A DNA stretch of 25,426 nucleotides. Origin: a virus. The notes beneath the pieces were generated by a model, which saw only the letters and a program-made list of their open reading frames with translations, ran no database searches and was not told where the DNA came from. Shown here in pieces: positions 8,767 through 15,377 of this stretch (position 1 is its first letter; the number at the start of each line of letters is the position of its first letter). The DNA lies in the IMG/VR virus record IMGVR_UViG_3300037847_005438, positions 41,507-66,932 of that record, one strand, 5' to 3'. The position numbers and the translations under genes were made by a program.

Positions 8767-9492
8767 TTAAGTTGTAGCAGATAATATAAACTGTACAGGG
8801 TGTATATTGTATAAATCTTTATTTACAGCACTAACACTAGCACAGTTTTCTGCTAATACAAGATTTGTATCATCCGTAACGCTTTTAACAGTACCGATAA
8901 CTAAATCGTTTTCATCGTGAAGAACGTCTCCAGGTGCAAAATTTACCAAAGCACCTGTAGTTTTAACTACTACCGCCGTAGTGTTAGTAGCTGTTTCAGT
9001 AGCAACTTGAACTGTTGATCTAAAATCAAGAGCGCCTTTTACTATAGCGGCCATATATAAATCTTGTCCTACAGGTATATTTAATCCTGAAGCCGTTGCT
9101 ATATTTAAAACATCTAAATCTCCATCGTTAAAAGCGAATGCAGCTTCAGATACATCAAAAAGCACGTGACCTGTTAAATTGTTTTTCCATTGATATGTAC
9201 TTACACCAGCGTTAACAGTACCTAAGCTAGGTGGAGCAATATCAACGCTTATGCCTCTAGTATCTTCTTTAATTCCACTAGTAGCGAATAGTAATTCAAA
9301 ATCAACCATAGTTTGATCGGCACCGTTCGTACCTCTAATTATAGCTGTTATACCATTTATTTCGACGCCTTTAAAGCCATCGACCTTATGCCAATCAAAT
9401 AGTATATCTTCATCTTGAAAAGCCGCTCCAGCTTGTATACTAGCAGCTATTGTTGGTATTACTTTTGTAGTTGTTTTATTATATAATGCCAT
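8767..9492 (-). CDS. Probable virion structural protein
   Basis: 241 residues, rich in Ala, Val, Thr, Asn and Asp and poor in Lys, with an all-beta appearance. It starts with MALYNKTTTKVIPTIAAS, the short exposed N-arm style of virion proteins. The C-terminal part (about residues 183-235) contains FAPGDVLHDEN followed by VIGTVKSVTDDTNLVLAENC, a small SH3/OB-like barrel seen in phage decoration and fibre proteins. Composition resembles that of the capsid protein and differs from the Lys-rich small proteins around it. The gene sits between the lysis-like genes and the packaging genes. It may be a head decoration, fibre or tail protein. Confidence 0.6.
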   Translation of the reverse strand: MALYNKTTTKVIPTIAASIQAGAAFQDEDILFDWHKVDGFKGVEINGITAIIRGTNGADQTMVDFELLFATSGIKEDTRGISVDIAPPSLGTVNAGVSTYQWKNNLTGHVLFDVSEAAFAFNDGDLDVLNIATASGLNIPVGQDLYMAAIVKGALDFRSTVQVATETATNTTAVVVKTTGALVNFAPGDVLHDENDLVIGTVKSVTDDTNLVLAENCASVSAVNKDLYNIHPVQFILSATT

Positions 9493-9493
9493 T

Positions 9494-9880
9494 TTATTTT
9501 TTTACTTTTTCAAATGATCGACCACCAAAATAAGCGCCGATCACAGTTATTAATACTAATTGAAGTAAATCAACCCAACTAGATTTAACTTCAAACTTTA
9601 ATGCACCTGCGTCTATAAATATTAATAGCATGGTGCATACTATTAAAAATATTAAAGTCATAGGCCTAACATTTTTACTAAGCCATGAATCGCTTTTTAA
9701 ATCTGCTTCCCAACGTGCTGTAATGTTTTTTTCCATTTCAACTTCGTAGTTAGCAATTAATTCTTTTATTTTTCTTTCTGCTTCAAACTTTTCTTCTTTA
9801 GACGTGTGTAAGCTATCTATAACTCCACCTACATTTTTTACTAAATCAGCAGCTCCACCAGATAATAATTTTCCCAACAT
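9494..9880 (-). CDS. Holin, 3TM gene-transfer-release type
   Basis: 128 residues. An amphipathic N-terminal third (LLSGGAADLVKNVGGVIDSL) is followed by a charged helix (24-60), the motif SDSWLSKNVRP (63-73), a hydrophobic segment at 73-90, a second at about 102-120, and a basic tail (GGRSFEKVKK). This order matches the 3TM holins found in gene-transfer agents and many marine phages, where S-D-S-W-L-x-x-N-x-R-P precedes the first clear membrane helix. It would permeabilise the inner membrane at lysis. It lies next to a second small membrane protein and an HExxH protein, suggesting a lysis cluster. Confidence 0.8.
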   Translation of the reverse strand: MLGKLLSGGAADLVKNVGGVIDSLHTSKEEKFEAERKIKELIANYEVEMEKNITARWEADLKSDSWLSKNVRPMTLIFLIVCTMLLIFIDAGALKFEVKSSWVDLLQLVLITVIGAYFGGRSFEKVKK

Positions 9881-9889
9881 AATTTAATT

Positions 9890-10108
9890 TTATTTTTTTG
9901 CAAATTTTTCTAAACCACTTATACCAAAGCAACCAAGCACTACAAGTACAAATGAATCATATACAAATTCATTTATTATTAAATCTTTACCTACATAACC
10001 GGTTACAAGGTCTGCTATCATAATCACACACATTATTGCAAATGCAATAAATCCTACAATAGATTTTTCATTCCAGTCGTTATTATCTTTAAATACTTCC
10101 ATGCTCAT
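9890..10108 (-). CDS. Two-TM small membrane protein, second holin or antiholin candidate
   Basis: 72 residues with two clear membrane helices (about 16-36, VGFIAFAIMCVIMIADLVTG, and 48-66), a short polar N-terminus with an acidic start and a basic C-terminal end (LEKFAKK). It overlaps the upstream HExxH gene by 20 bases and ends 9 bases before the 3TM holin gene. Size, topology and context fit a class II holin or an antiholin that tunes the timing of its neighbour. No lipobox or cysteine pair suggestive of a spanin is seen. An alternative start is the third codon (MEVFKDN). Confidence 0.65.
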   Translation of the reverse strand: MSMEVFKDNNDWNEKSIVGFIAFAIMCVIMIADLVTGYVGKDLIINEFVYDSFVLVVLGCFGISGLEKFAKK

Positions 10109-10523
10109 TACCGTTATTTGCTTCTTTTTCCCAAGGAAAACCTTCGCTACCAGCTTCTTTTGCTACTCCATCTACTATAATCATATCTTTACCATTAATA
10201 GTTTTTCTTGGATAAGTTACACCGTTATACTTTACAAAATCATCACCATAAGCTAATTTCCCTAATCTCATATCTGTAGAGTGACGCATTTCATGATTTA
10301 TTACTTGTCTTTCTTCTTCACTACCTGGTACTATTTTATCGCTAATATATATACTACCATCCATATTAGCTTCACCAAGTATTCCTTCTGCTAATGGTTT
10401 TCTAATAACAGGTGTACCAGGTACAGACGCGTCACCTCCAGCCTCTTGACCAAAACGTAATTTGTTTTTTATTATACCACCTGAGGCATAATTACTTTTA
10501 CCTGTACCTAATTTAAAACCCAT
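10089..10523 (-). CDS. Small HExxH metalloprotein (zincin-like)
   Basis: 144 residues. H77-E78-M-R-H81 is a zinc-metallopeptidase motif (NHEMRHSTD), and E132 or E134 in PWEKEAN could be a gluzincin-type third ligand. The N-terminus reads MGFKLGTGKSNYASGG, which echoes the FKL start of three other late proteins here. The middle contains VPGTPVIRKPL and a beta-rich stretch (GSIYISDKIVPGS). It adjoins two holin-like genes. It could be a virion-associated peptidase, a peptidoglycan endopeptidase or a prohead maturation enzyme; the sequence alone does not decide. There is no signal peptide, so cell-wall access would need the holins. Confidence 0.6.
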   Translation of the reverse strand: MGFKLGTGKSNYASGGIIKNKLRFGQEAGGDASVPGTPVIRKPLAEGILGEANMDGSIYISDKIVPGSEEERQVINHEMRHSTDMRLGKLAYGDDFVKYNGVTYPRKTINGKDMIIVDGVAKEAGSEGFPWEKEANNGNEHGSI

Positions 10524-10525
10524 AT

Positions 10526-10783
10526 TTATTTTTTAAATCTTTCTAAACCTTTTAAAGCTTCTTCTTCAGGTGTTGATTTTTTAGTTTCTTCTTTCTTTTT
10601 AGTTTCAGTTTTCTTATTATCTTCATTCATGCCAAAAAGATCTCTTATTACATTTACAGCGCCATATTTAGTTAAAGGATGACTAAATATACCTGTGCCT
10701 TTTATTGCGTCTTTTAAACCCATGAATTTAGCTATTGAAGGTTTATTACCTGATCTTAATTTAAAGCCACTATTTTTTTTCAT
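10526..10783 (-). CDS. Tagged small late protein (FKLRSGNKPSIAK family)
   Basis: 85 residues, very Lys/Glu-rich in the C-terminal half. The N-terminus is MKKNSG followed by FKLRSGNKPSIAKFMGLKD, the same block that opens two other late proteins in this window (at 14479 and 14856). A short hydrophobic stretch (KYGAVNVIRDLFG) follows, then a charged, probably disordered or helical tail. The product is unknown. The shared start suggests a common destination such as the virion, with the rest acting as variable cargo. It is preceded within 4 bases by the possible winged-helix gene and ends 2 bases before the HExxH gene start. Confidence 0.6.
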   Translation of the reverse strand: MKKNSGFKLRSGNKPSIAKFMGLKDAIKGTGIFSHPLTKYGAVNVIRDLFGMNEDNKKTETKKKEETKKSTPEEEALKGLERFKK

Positions 10784-11220
10784 CTGTCTTTGTCTTTAAT
10801 CATATCATCTATAGCTTTATTATAAACTTTATCTGTATATGATTTGTTATTATAAAAAATACTTCTTTCTGATGTAGGTAAATCTTCTTCACCCAAAAGT
10901 ATTCTGTAAATTCTACTTATCATTTGAGAGCATTTAAAAGATGTTTTAAACACGGAGTACATTATGGTAGTTCTATTACGATGTCTCCAAGTATCTATCC
11001 AACCATTTCTTCTTAATCTCTCCCATCTGTTTTTATCCCATGAATAAGTGTAAACTCCATCCATAAAATCTTTTCGTGTAAATCTTCCTTTACAATCTAA
11101 ATAAATTAATAATTCTAAATCTGCATCTTTTAACCCGTAAGTTTTACAGACCCACTTCCTAGTGAGCCTGTAATACTTAAGGATATTCATTTCACGCAGA
11201 TCCTGCGCGGTTAATCTCAA
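10780..11220 (-). CDS. Winged-helix-like DNA-binding protein, putative
   Basis: 146 residues with a basic surface and many aromatic residues. LKDADLELLIYLDCKGRFTRKDF looks like the first helices of a winged helix-turn-helix, and WDKNRWERLRRNGWIDTWRHRNRTTIMYSVFK like the recognition helix and beta-wing, as in MarR-type folds. The C-terminal part (MISRIYRILLGEEDLPTSERS) would be a dimer or scaffold helix. It lies among late genes, so it may control late transcription or bind packaged DNA. No ligand or metal site is seen. It overlaps the next gene start by 4 bases. The fold is inferred from pattern only. Confidence 0.5.
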   Translation of the reverse strand: MRLTAQDLREMNILKYYRLTRKWVCKTYGLKDADLELLIYLDCKGRFTRKDFMDGVYTYSWDKNRWERLRRNGWIDTWRHRNRTTIMYSVFKTSFKCSQMISRIYRILLGEEDLPTSERSIFYNNKSYTDKVYNKAIDDMIKDKDR

Positions 11221-11226
11221 TTGTTA

Positions 11227-11637
11227 TTACGAGTTATCGTAAACAGCGTTGATTGTAATTGTACCACAAGACGTAATATCAGAAGATATATACTGAGTAC
11301 CTCCAGCAGCGTCAGCAGCATCATCAGCAACTACAATAAAACCAGAGTTTAATCCAGCGTTCATAGCTCCAACAATAGCTTCTAATACTTCTTTACCTTT
11401 ATTAGCGTTGATATTAAGAACTACAGTATCACATAAAGGTAAGTTGTCAGCGTTATCTACAACTAAGCTGTTACCGTGATGATCTGGTCTTTTCAAGTTT
11501 TGAAAAAACAAAGTCATACTAGTATCACTAGTCATCTCACCACCTCTAAAGTGATCTGCTGGAAAGCAAGCTGAGTTTCCTGAGCCATCATCATCTGCGA
11601 CAGCAGCTTCTGTTCTAAAATACAAATAATTTTTCAT
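11227..11637 (-). CDS. Late protein next to chaperonins, possibly virion component
   Basis: 136 residues, low in Lys and rich in Ala, Asp, Asn and Gly, with composition like the capsid protein. It starts MKNYLYFRT, close to the MTYLYYKT start of the 97-residue protein on the other side of the chaperonin genes. The middle contains VVLNINANKGKEVLEAIVGAM, a strand then a helix, and the end is beta-like (CGTITINAVYDNS). A 68-base A/T-rich leader without any gene separates it from groES, leaving room for its own promoter. A decoration or accessory virion protein is the best guess; I do not recognise the family. Confidence 0.5.
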   Translation of the reverse strand: MKNYLYFRTEAAVADDDGSGNSACFPADHFRGGEMTSDTSMTLFFQNLKRPDHHGNSLVVDNADNLPLCDTVVLNINANKGKEVLEAIVGAMNAGLNSGFIVVADDAADAAGGTQYISSDITSCGTITINAVYDNS

Positions 11638-11705
11638 TTTTTTAGTTTTTTAATTAATAATTTGTTTTCGTTTTTCCGTTTAAGGTTTTTGGATTATGGT
11701 TTTGG

Positions 11706-11963
11706 TTAATCTACTAAAACAACGTCACCATCACGAATAACTCTATAAAGAGTGTCTTTCCATGACATGTCGTGTCCAGCATGTTTATCGTAGTATATCG
11801 TGTCACCATCTTTTAATCCTTCGACTAAATTACCACACGATATTATTTTTGCTTTTATATAACGATTGTCTACATCTGTATCATCCGTCATTATAAGACC
11901 AGCAACCTTTTTAGGCTCTGTCTTTATTTTATCTACTATTATATATCTATTAATTGCCTTCAT
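11706..11963 (-). CDS. groES: Co-chaperonin GroES (Cpn10)
   Basis: 85 residues, slightly shorter than cellular GroES (~95). It caps the GroEL ring. NRYIIVDKI (5-13) is the first strand. The mobile loop spans about 15-31 with GLIM (22-25) in place of the usual GGIVL, keeping the hydrophobic triplet that docks on GroEL. AKIISCGN (38-45) corresponds to EVLAVGNG, LKDGDTIYYDKHAG (50-63) to VKVGDIVIFNDGYG, and the final strand is GDVVLVD. The gene follows groEL and overlaps it by 14 bases, the reverse of the bacterial groES-groEL order, so the two proteins are probably made together. Confidence 0.9.
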   Translation of the reverse strand: MKAINRYIIVDKIKTEPKKVAGLIMTDDTDVDNRYIKAKIISCGNLVEGLKDGDTIYYDKHAGHDMSWKDTLYRVIRDGDVVLVD

Positions 11964-13512
11964 TCATCCTCATATTTGAAATTACACAATCTGCAGATAT
12001 AATTGTTGAAACTACACTTACTGCGTTTTTAAGTGCAGACTTAGTTACAAGTACAGGGTCAATAATACCAGCTTCAATCATATCAGCTTCTTCACCTGTT
12101 ACAACGTCTACACCTAAACCTTTTTTTGGTCTTGGTTCTACTTGCTCTAAACCAGCATTTTCAAGTACAGTGTGAAAAGGTGCTGTAATAGCTTTAAATA
12201 GTATTTTTTCACCTACCGCGTCAGCGGTTAAATTTTGTGAAGCATTTAATAGTGCTACACCACCACCTGGCACTATACCTTCTTTAAGTGCAGCTTTAGT
12301 AGCATATATTGCATCTTCAACTCTATCTTTCTTTTCTTTCATCTCAACTTTAGAGTTAGCCCCTACTTTTACAATACCAACACTACCTGATAACATGGCT
12401 AATCTTTGTCGATGTTTCTTTTGTATAAACGGGTTTTTATCCCATTTGTCTATAGTTTTCTTAATACTCTCAATTCGCTCTTCCATTTGCTCTTCTGGAG
12501 TATCTATAGTTAACACAGTGTTTTTATCATCTGTAATAGCCGTATGCGCTTCACCTAAACAATCTATAGTTATAAGATCTAAATCATCACCTAATTGTTC
12601 ATTTATAACTTTAGCACCAACAAGAAAAGCTAAGTCTTCAACTGTATCTTGTTTAGTGGGACCAAAGCCTGGTAAGTCAACTATATTAACTTTTATATTA
12701 CCTTTTACTTTATTCATAAGAAGCGCAGCTTTAACCTGCTGTTCAACTGGAGCAACAATCAGTAATGATCTTTTGTTTTTTATTACATGCTCTAATATTG
12801 TTTGTATTCTTCTTATGTTTGGTATTTCTGAACTAACGATTAATACTAACGGATTATCAAGTTCACAAACTTGTTTATCTTTATCAGTAACGAAATGTGG
12901 TGATGTAAGTCCTGAATCTATTTGTACACCATCTACAACTTCAACATATGTCTCTTCAGTTGGTGACTCTTCCATTAATACCACACCATCTTTACCTACT
13001 TTAGTATAAGCTTCTGCTATAATCTTTCCTAGCTCTGCATCATTATTACAACTAATTGAACTAACAGATTCCAGCATATCGCCCTCGATCTTGACAGAAA
13101 TCTTATTTAGGTAATCATTTACCTTTTTAAGACCGGAGTTTATCCCATCTTTTATTGTTCTAATAGCTTCATTGCTATTATTTACTTCTTTTAACAAAGA
13201 TTCAGCAAGGACGGTAGCTGTAGTAGTACCGTCACCTGCTTCTCTTACTGTATTTCTTGCAGCTTCTTTAATAAGGGTAGCCCCCATATTTTCAACCGGG
13301 TCAAATAAGACAACAGATTCTGCTACTGTTACACCGTCTTTAGTTATGACCGGGAGTCCTCTGGCGTCTTCGTAAATCACGCACTTTCCAGATGCTCCTA
13401 AGGTTGATTTTACTGCTTTTGCGAGCTTTTCTACGCCCGTAATTACCTTTTTTTTAGCAAAATCGCCAAAATTCACGTCTTTGACAATCTCGCTAGGCTG
13501 ATTGTATTCCAT
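11950..13512 (-). CDS. groEL: Phage-encoded chaperonin GroEL (Cpn60)
   Basis: 520 residues (cellular GroEL ~548), the ATP-driven folding chamber. Conserved ATPase elements are TKDGVTVA (57-64, D59), GDGTTT (93-98, D94) and RVEDA (397-401, D400), with PGGGVAL (415-421) and IDPVLVTKSAL (484-494). The apical domain keeps SP-x-F (204-207) and PGFG (281-284). Two positions that bind substrate and GroES in E. coli appear polar here by my alignment: L234 becomes Q237 and L259 becomes K261. The C-terminus ends at MRMNEGN without the Gly-Gly-Met tail. The equatorial stretch before residue 470 is shorter than in E. coli. It is probably a functional ring for virion protein folding. Confidence 0.97.
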   Translation of the reverse strand: MEYNQPSEIVKDVNFGDFAKKKVITGVEKLAKAVKSTLGASGKCVIYEDARGLPVITKDGVTVAESVVLFDPVENMGATLIKEAARNTVREAGDGTTTATVLAESLLKEVNNSNEAIRTIKDGINSGLKKVNDYLNKISVKIEGDMLESVSSISCNNDAELGKIIAEAYTKVGKDGVVLMEESPTEETYVEVVDGVQIDSGLTSPHFVTDKDKQVCELDNPLVLIVSSEIPNIRRIQTILEHVIKNKRSLLIVAPVEQQVKAALLMNKVKGNIKVNIVDLPGFGPTKQDTVEDLAFLVGAKVINEQLGDDLDLITIDCLGEAHTAITDDKNTVLTIDTPEEQMEERIESIKKTIDKWDKNPFIQKKHRQRLAMLSGSVGIVKVGANSKVEMKEKKDRVEDAIYATKAALKEGIVPGGGVALLNASQNLTADAVGEKILFKAITAPFHTVLENAGLEQVEPRPKKGLGVDVVTGEEADMIEAGIIDPVLVTKSALKNAVSVVSTIISADCVISNMRMNEGN

Positions 13513-13541
13513 ATTTGATTAAATTTAATTAAATTGTACTT

Positions 13542-13835
13542 CTATTTGAATGTTTTTACTACTTTTGGCCCTTTTGTAGCCTCTAATTTCTTTGAGAAAT
13601 GGTCGATGCTTCCGTCAATTGCTGCTTCGGCACCTTCTATGGTCTCTCTACGTGTAACATCGTGCCAATTTTTATCATTATCTGGATCATTTACTTCAGT
13701 TTGATAAAAACCGTTAGGTAACTGTGTAATTCTCCAGTTACTTTTGTCAGCTAGATGCGTCCATTGGTTAATAGTTTTTTCATTCGGTTTAACATTGCTA
13801 GTCATTGTACTAGTCTTGTAGTATAAATAAGTCAT
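13542..13835 (-). CDS. Small late protein before groEL, unknown
   Basis: 97 residues starting MTYLYYKT, similar to the MKNYLYFRT start of the 136-residue protein beyond the chaperonin pair. A helix-rich middle (RETIEGAEAAIDGSIDHFSKKLEA) may correspond to the KEVLEAIVGAM helix of that protein. Trp and Asn/Asp are frequent, and no enzymatic motif or membrane segment is visible. It ends 29 bases before groEL. A virion or chaperonin-client role is a guess from position only. Confidence 0.55.
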   Translation of the reverse strand: MTYLYYKTSTMTSNVKPNEKTINQWTHLADKSNWRITQLPNGFYQTEVNDPDNDKNWHDVTRRETIEGAEAAIDGSIDHFSKKLEATKGPKVVKTFK

Positions 13836-13879
13836 TTTGGTTTTATTTTTGGTTAATAACTTGGTTGCAGGGTCTTTCC

Positions 13880-14479
13880 CTATTTTTTCTTTTTATATTT
13901 TCTTTTTGTAATTGGGGTCATATCTAAGTTTTTACCTTTATAATCACTAATAAATAAATTATGAATTGCTCGTTTTCCAGCTTCAGTTTTTGGTGTTTCC
14001 CAATCATCACTTCCAGGTCTTTGGAATTGGTAGCCTTCAAGGGCCCCAGCAGCAACAGTCCTGTCTCTATACTTAAACTTATCACCTTTTTTACCTGAAA
14101 AAGTGTAGTAATAACCTTTTGATTTTTGTTTAGAAGCGTCTGTAGACTTTTTAACTTCAGGCGTCTTTATTTTTGTTTCTTTAATTTCAGAAGGTTTTTT
14201 AACATCTTTGTTCTTTCTTTTAAACTTGTTAAACTCTTTCCTCATTCGAGTTCTTTCTTGAAACTTAGATTCACCTCTTCTAGTTCTAGCGATCTTATCC
14301 TCCATATCTTGCTTTATATTGATCCTGCTTTCACTTTGTCTTTTTTCTTTAAAGTCTTTAGCTTTTTGACCAATGTCTTGTAATTTTCCAAATAAATCTT
14401 TAAGACCTGCTAATTTAGCAATAGAAGGTTTATTTCCAGATTTTAGTTTAAATGCTGATTTTTTATTTCCTGGTTCCAT
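13880..14479 (-). CDS. Tagged basic late protein (FKLKSGNKPSIAKLAG)
   Basis: 199 residues, very rich in Lys and Arg. After MEPGNKKSA it carries the tag FKLKSGNKPSIAKLAGLKD shared with two other late proteins. Residues ~25-125 are a charged, Lys/Glu/Arg-rich helical or disordered linker. The C-terminal ~65 residues (from YYYTFSGKKGDKFKYRDR) look like a small folded domain with aromatic and Gly residues, ending in a basic tail KRKYKKKK. It probably binds nucleic acid or sits inside the capsid. The 13835-13881 spacer below it contains a weak AGGG/CCCT hairpin. The function is unknown. Confidence 0.6.
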   Translation of the reverse strand: MEPGNKKSAFKLKSGNKPSIAKLAGLKDLFGKLQDIGQKAKDFKEKRQSESRINIKQDMEDKIARTRRGESKFQERTRMRKEFNKFKRKNKDVKKPSEIKETKIKTPEVKKSTDASKQKSKGYYYTFSGKKGDKFKYRDRTVAAGALEGYQFQRPGSDDWETPKTEAGKRAIHNLFISDYKGKNLDMTPITKRKYKKKK

Positions 14480-14505
14480 ATTATTTTTTTATTAGGATAA
14501 TTTTT

Positions 14506-14856
14506 TTATCTTAATGGAAAATTTCTAAACTCATACTTTCCTCTTTCTTCATTCCATCTAACTTCTAGCGTTTTATCGTTAATTCTGTCTAAAATACGAT
14601 TTCGCTCTTTTTTACTCATTTTATGTAGACCAAGATCTTCTTTTTGCAGCATATCTCTTGTTGGTCCTGGTGGTGGCTGACTTTTTCCTTTATAATTTCT
14701 TCTATTCTTATCTTTAGTTGCAATAATATTTGCTTGATCAACTCTTGTTTTGTCTTGAGCTGCAGGAATAGGGTCTATTTTCATAGGAGATACACCTGAT
14801 AGCTTTGCTATAGAAGGTTTGTTTCCTGATTTTAATTTAAACGGTCCTTTTTTCAT
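14506..14856 (-). CDS. Tagged small late protein (FKLKSGNKPSIAKLSG)
   Basis: 116 residues from the ATG at 14856, which sits 1 base after the preceding stop and gives MKKGP followed by the tag FKLKSGNKPSIAKLSG, matching the MKKNSG start of the 85-residue relative. An earlier in-frame ATG at 14889 would overlap the upstream gene and add 11 residues, so I reject it. After the tag comes a Pro-rich linker (KSQPPPGPTRD) and a charged C-terminus (DKTLEVRWNEERGKYEFRN) that could form a small beta hairpin. Basic overall. The product is unknown; the shared start implies a common sorting role with its two relatives. Confidence 0.6.
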   Translation of the reverse strand: MKKGPFKLKSGNKPSIAKLSGVSPMKIDPIPAAQDKTRVDQANIIATKDKNRRNYKGKSQPPPGPTRDMLQKEDLGLHKMSKKERNRILDRINDKTLEVRWNEERGKYEFRNFPLR

Positions 14857-14857
14857 G

Positions 14858-15094
14858 TTATTTTTCTTTTTTAGTACCTTTACCGTCATTGCCTCGGTTA
14901 GCTTTAACCGACTTGAACTTACGGTCTTTATGGTCGTAGTCTTTATTTTTTATGTTTTTACCTGCTTTTTTGGCAGCACGCCTCTTACGCTGGTTCTCTG
15001 CTTTTTTCTTACGTCTATCCTCTGTCATAGCCGCACGTTTATCACGAGCCGCCTTCATTCGCTTTGCAGTGGGTGTAAGTTTTTGTTTTGCCAT
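14858..15094 (-). CDS. Very basic DNA-condensing-like protein
   Basis: 78 residues, roughly half Lys or Arg, with Ala, Asp, Glu and Asn making up most of the rest. It has no hydrophobic core, so it is either a single long charged helix (about 1-50, RRKKKAENQRKRRAAKKAGK) or disordered. It is the first gene of the late arm, right after the divergent intergenic region. Such a composition fits a histone-like or protamine-like protein that neutralises packaged DNA, or an RNA-binding protein. It is more GC-rich than its neighbours because of Arg and Ala codons. The longer plus-strand open frame overlapping it is a shadow. Confidence 0.6.
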   Translation of the reverse strand: MAKQKLTPTAKRMKAARDKRAAMTEDRRKKKAENQRKRRAAKKAGKNIKNKDYDHKDRKFKSVKANRGNDGKGTKKEK

Positions 15095-15101
15095 ATCTCT
15101 A

Positions 15102-15118
15102 TTATTACATAGTAATAA
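15102..15118. promoter_or_regulatory. Perfect dyad upstream of the late arm
   Basis: TTATTAC and GTAATAA flank a 3-base centre, a perfect 7-bp inverted repeat. It lies 8-24 bases upstream of the first late (minus) start codon at 15094. It could be an operator for a repressor or activator of the late arm, or a small hairpin in the leader. A TATAATAT sequence sits a little further upstream on the minus strand (around 15142-15149) and could be a -10-like box. Confidence 0.35.
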
Positions 15119-15155
15119 AGTAATTTACACTTGTTTTTAGGATATTATAAATATT

Positions 15156-15280
15156 GGGGTATAGTGCTGCGCCCCCCTCCCGGGGACCCGGCTCCCCCCA
15201 AAAATGATTTGCGAAAGCCCCACGGGCCCCTACGGCCAGTGATTTGCCGTAAACTTTTTACGTTTTGCTGGCTAGCCCCT
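15156..15280. other. GC-rich structured island between the two arms
   Basis: In a strongly AT-rich window, 30 of the 34 bases at 15166-15199 are G or C. Visible pairings include GGGGA (15182-15186) with TCCCC (15193-15197), GCCAG (15235-15239) with CTGGC (15268-15272), and CGTAAA (15248-15253) with TTTACG (15257-15262) around a CTT loop. ATTTGC occurs twice (in GATTTGCG and GATTTGCC). The island fills the divergent intergenic region. It may be a bidirectional terminator, a replication origin, a small RNA or the late-arm leader. No gene is seen in it. Confidence 0.55.
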
Positions 15281-15300
15281 ATATACTAAATGTTTTTTTA

Positions 15301-15338
15301 CACAAACTAGTTTAGTGTACAGTTAGATAATATATATG
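15301..15338 (+). promoter_or_regulatory. CACAAA/AGATAATA element, copy 1
   Basis: CACAAACTAG, then 14 bases, then AGATAATATATATG. It is the first early-arm element and lies 39 bases before the 72-residue gene. The AGATAATA block starts at base 25 of the element, as in every other copy. Confidence 0.75.
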
Positions 15339-15377
15339 TAACTAAAATAAAATATTAACTAACTAAATAATTAAATT

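Noticed and set aside
12395-13009. 204-residue plus-strand open frame inside groEL
   Set aside because: It is the antisense shadow of a highly conserved GroEL sequence, with Ser/Leu/Cys-rich, non-protein-like composition and no start context.
14857-14889. Longer start for the tagged protein at 14506
   Set aside because: It would overlap the basic protein gene and move the shared tag away from the N-terminus, where it lies in its relatives.
15336-15341. ATG-TAA / ATG-TGA minimal frames in several promoter-like copies
   Set aside because: They occur in copies 1, 2 and 4 but not consistently, and lie where transcription would begin, so they are more likely a by-product of the TATATATG end of the element.
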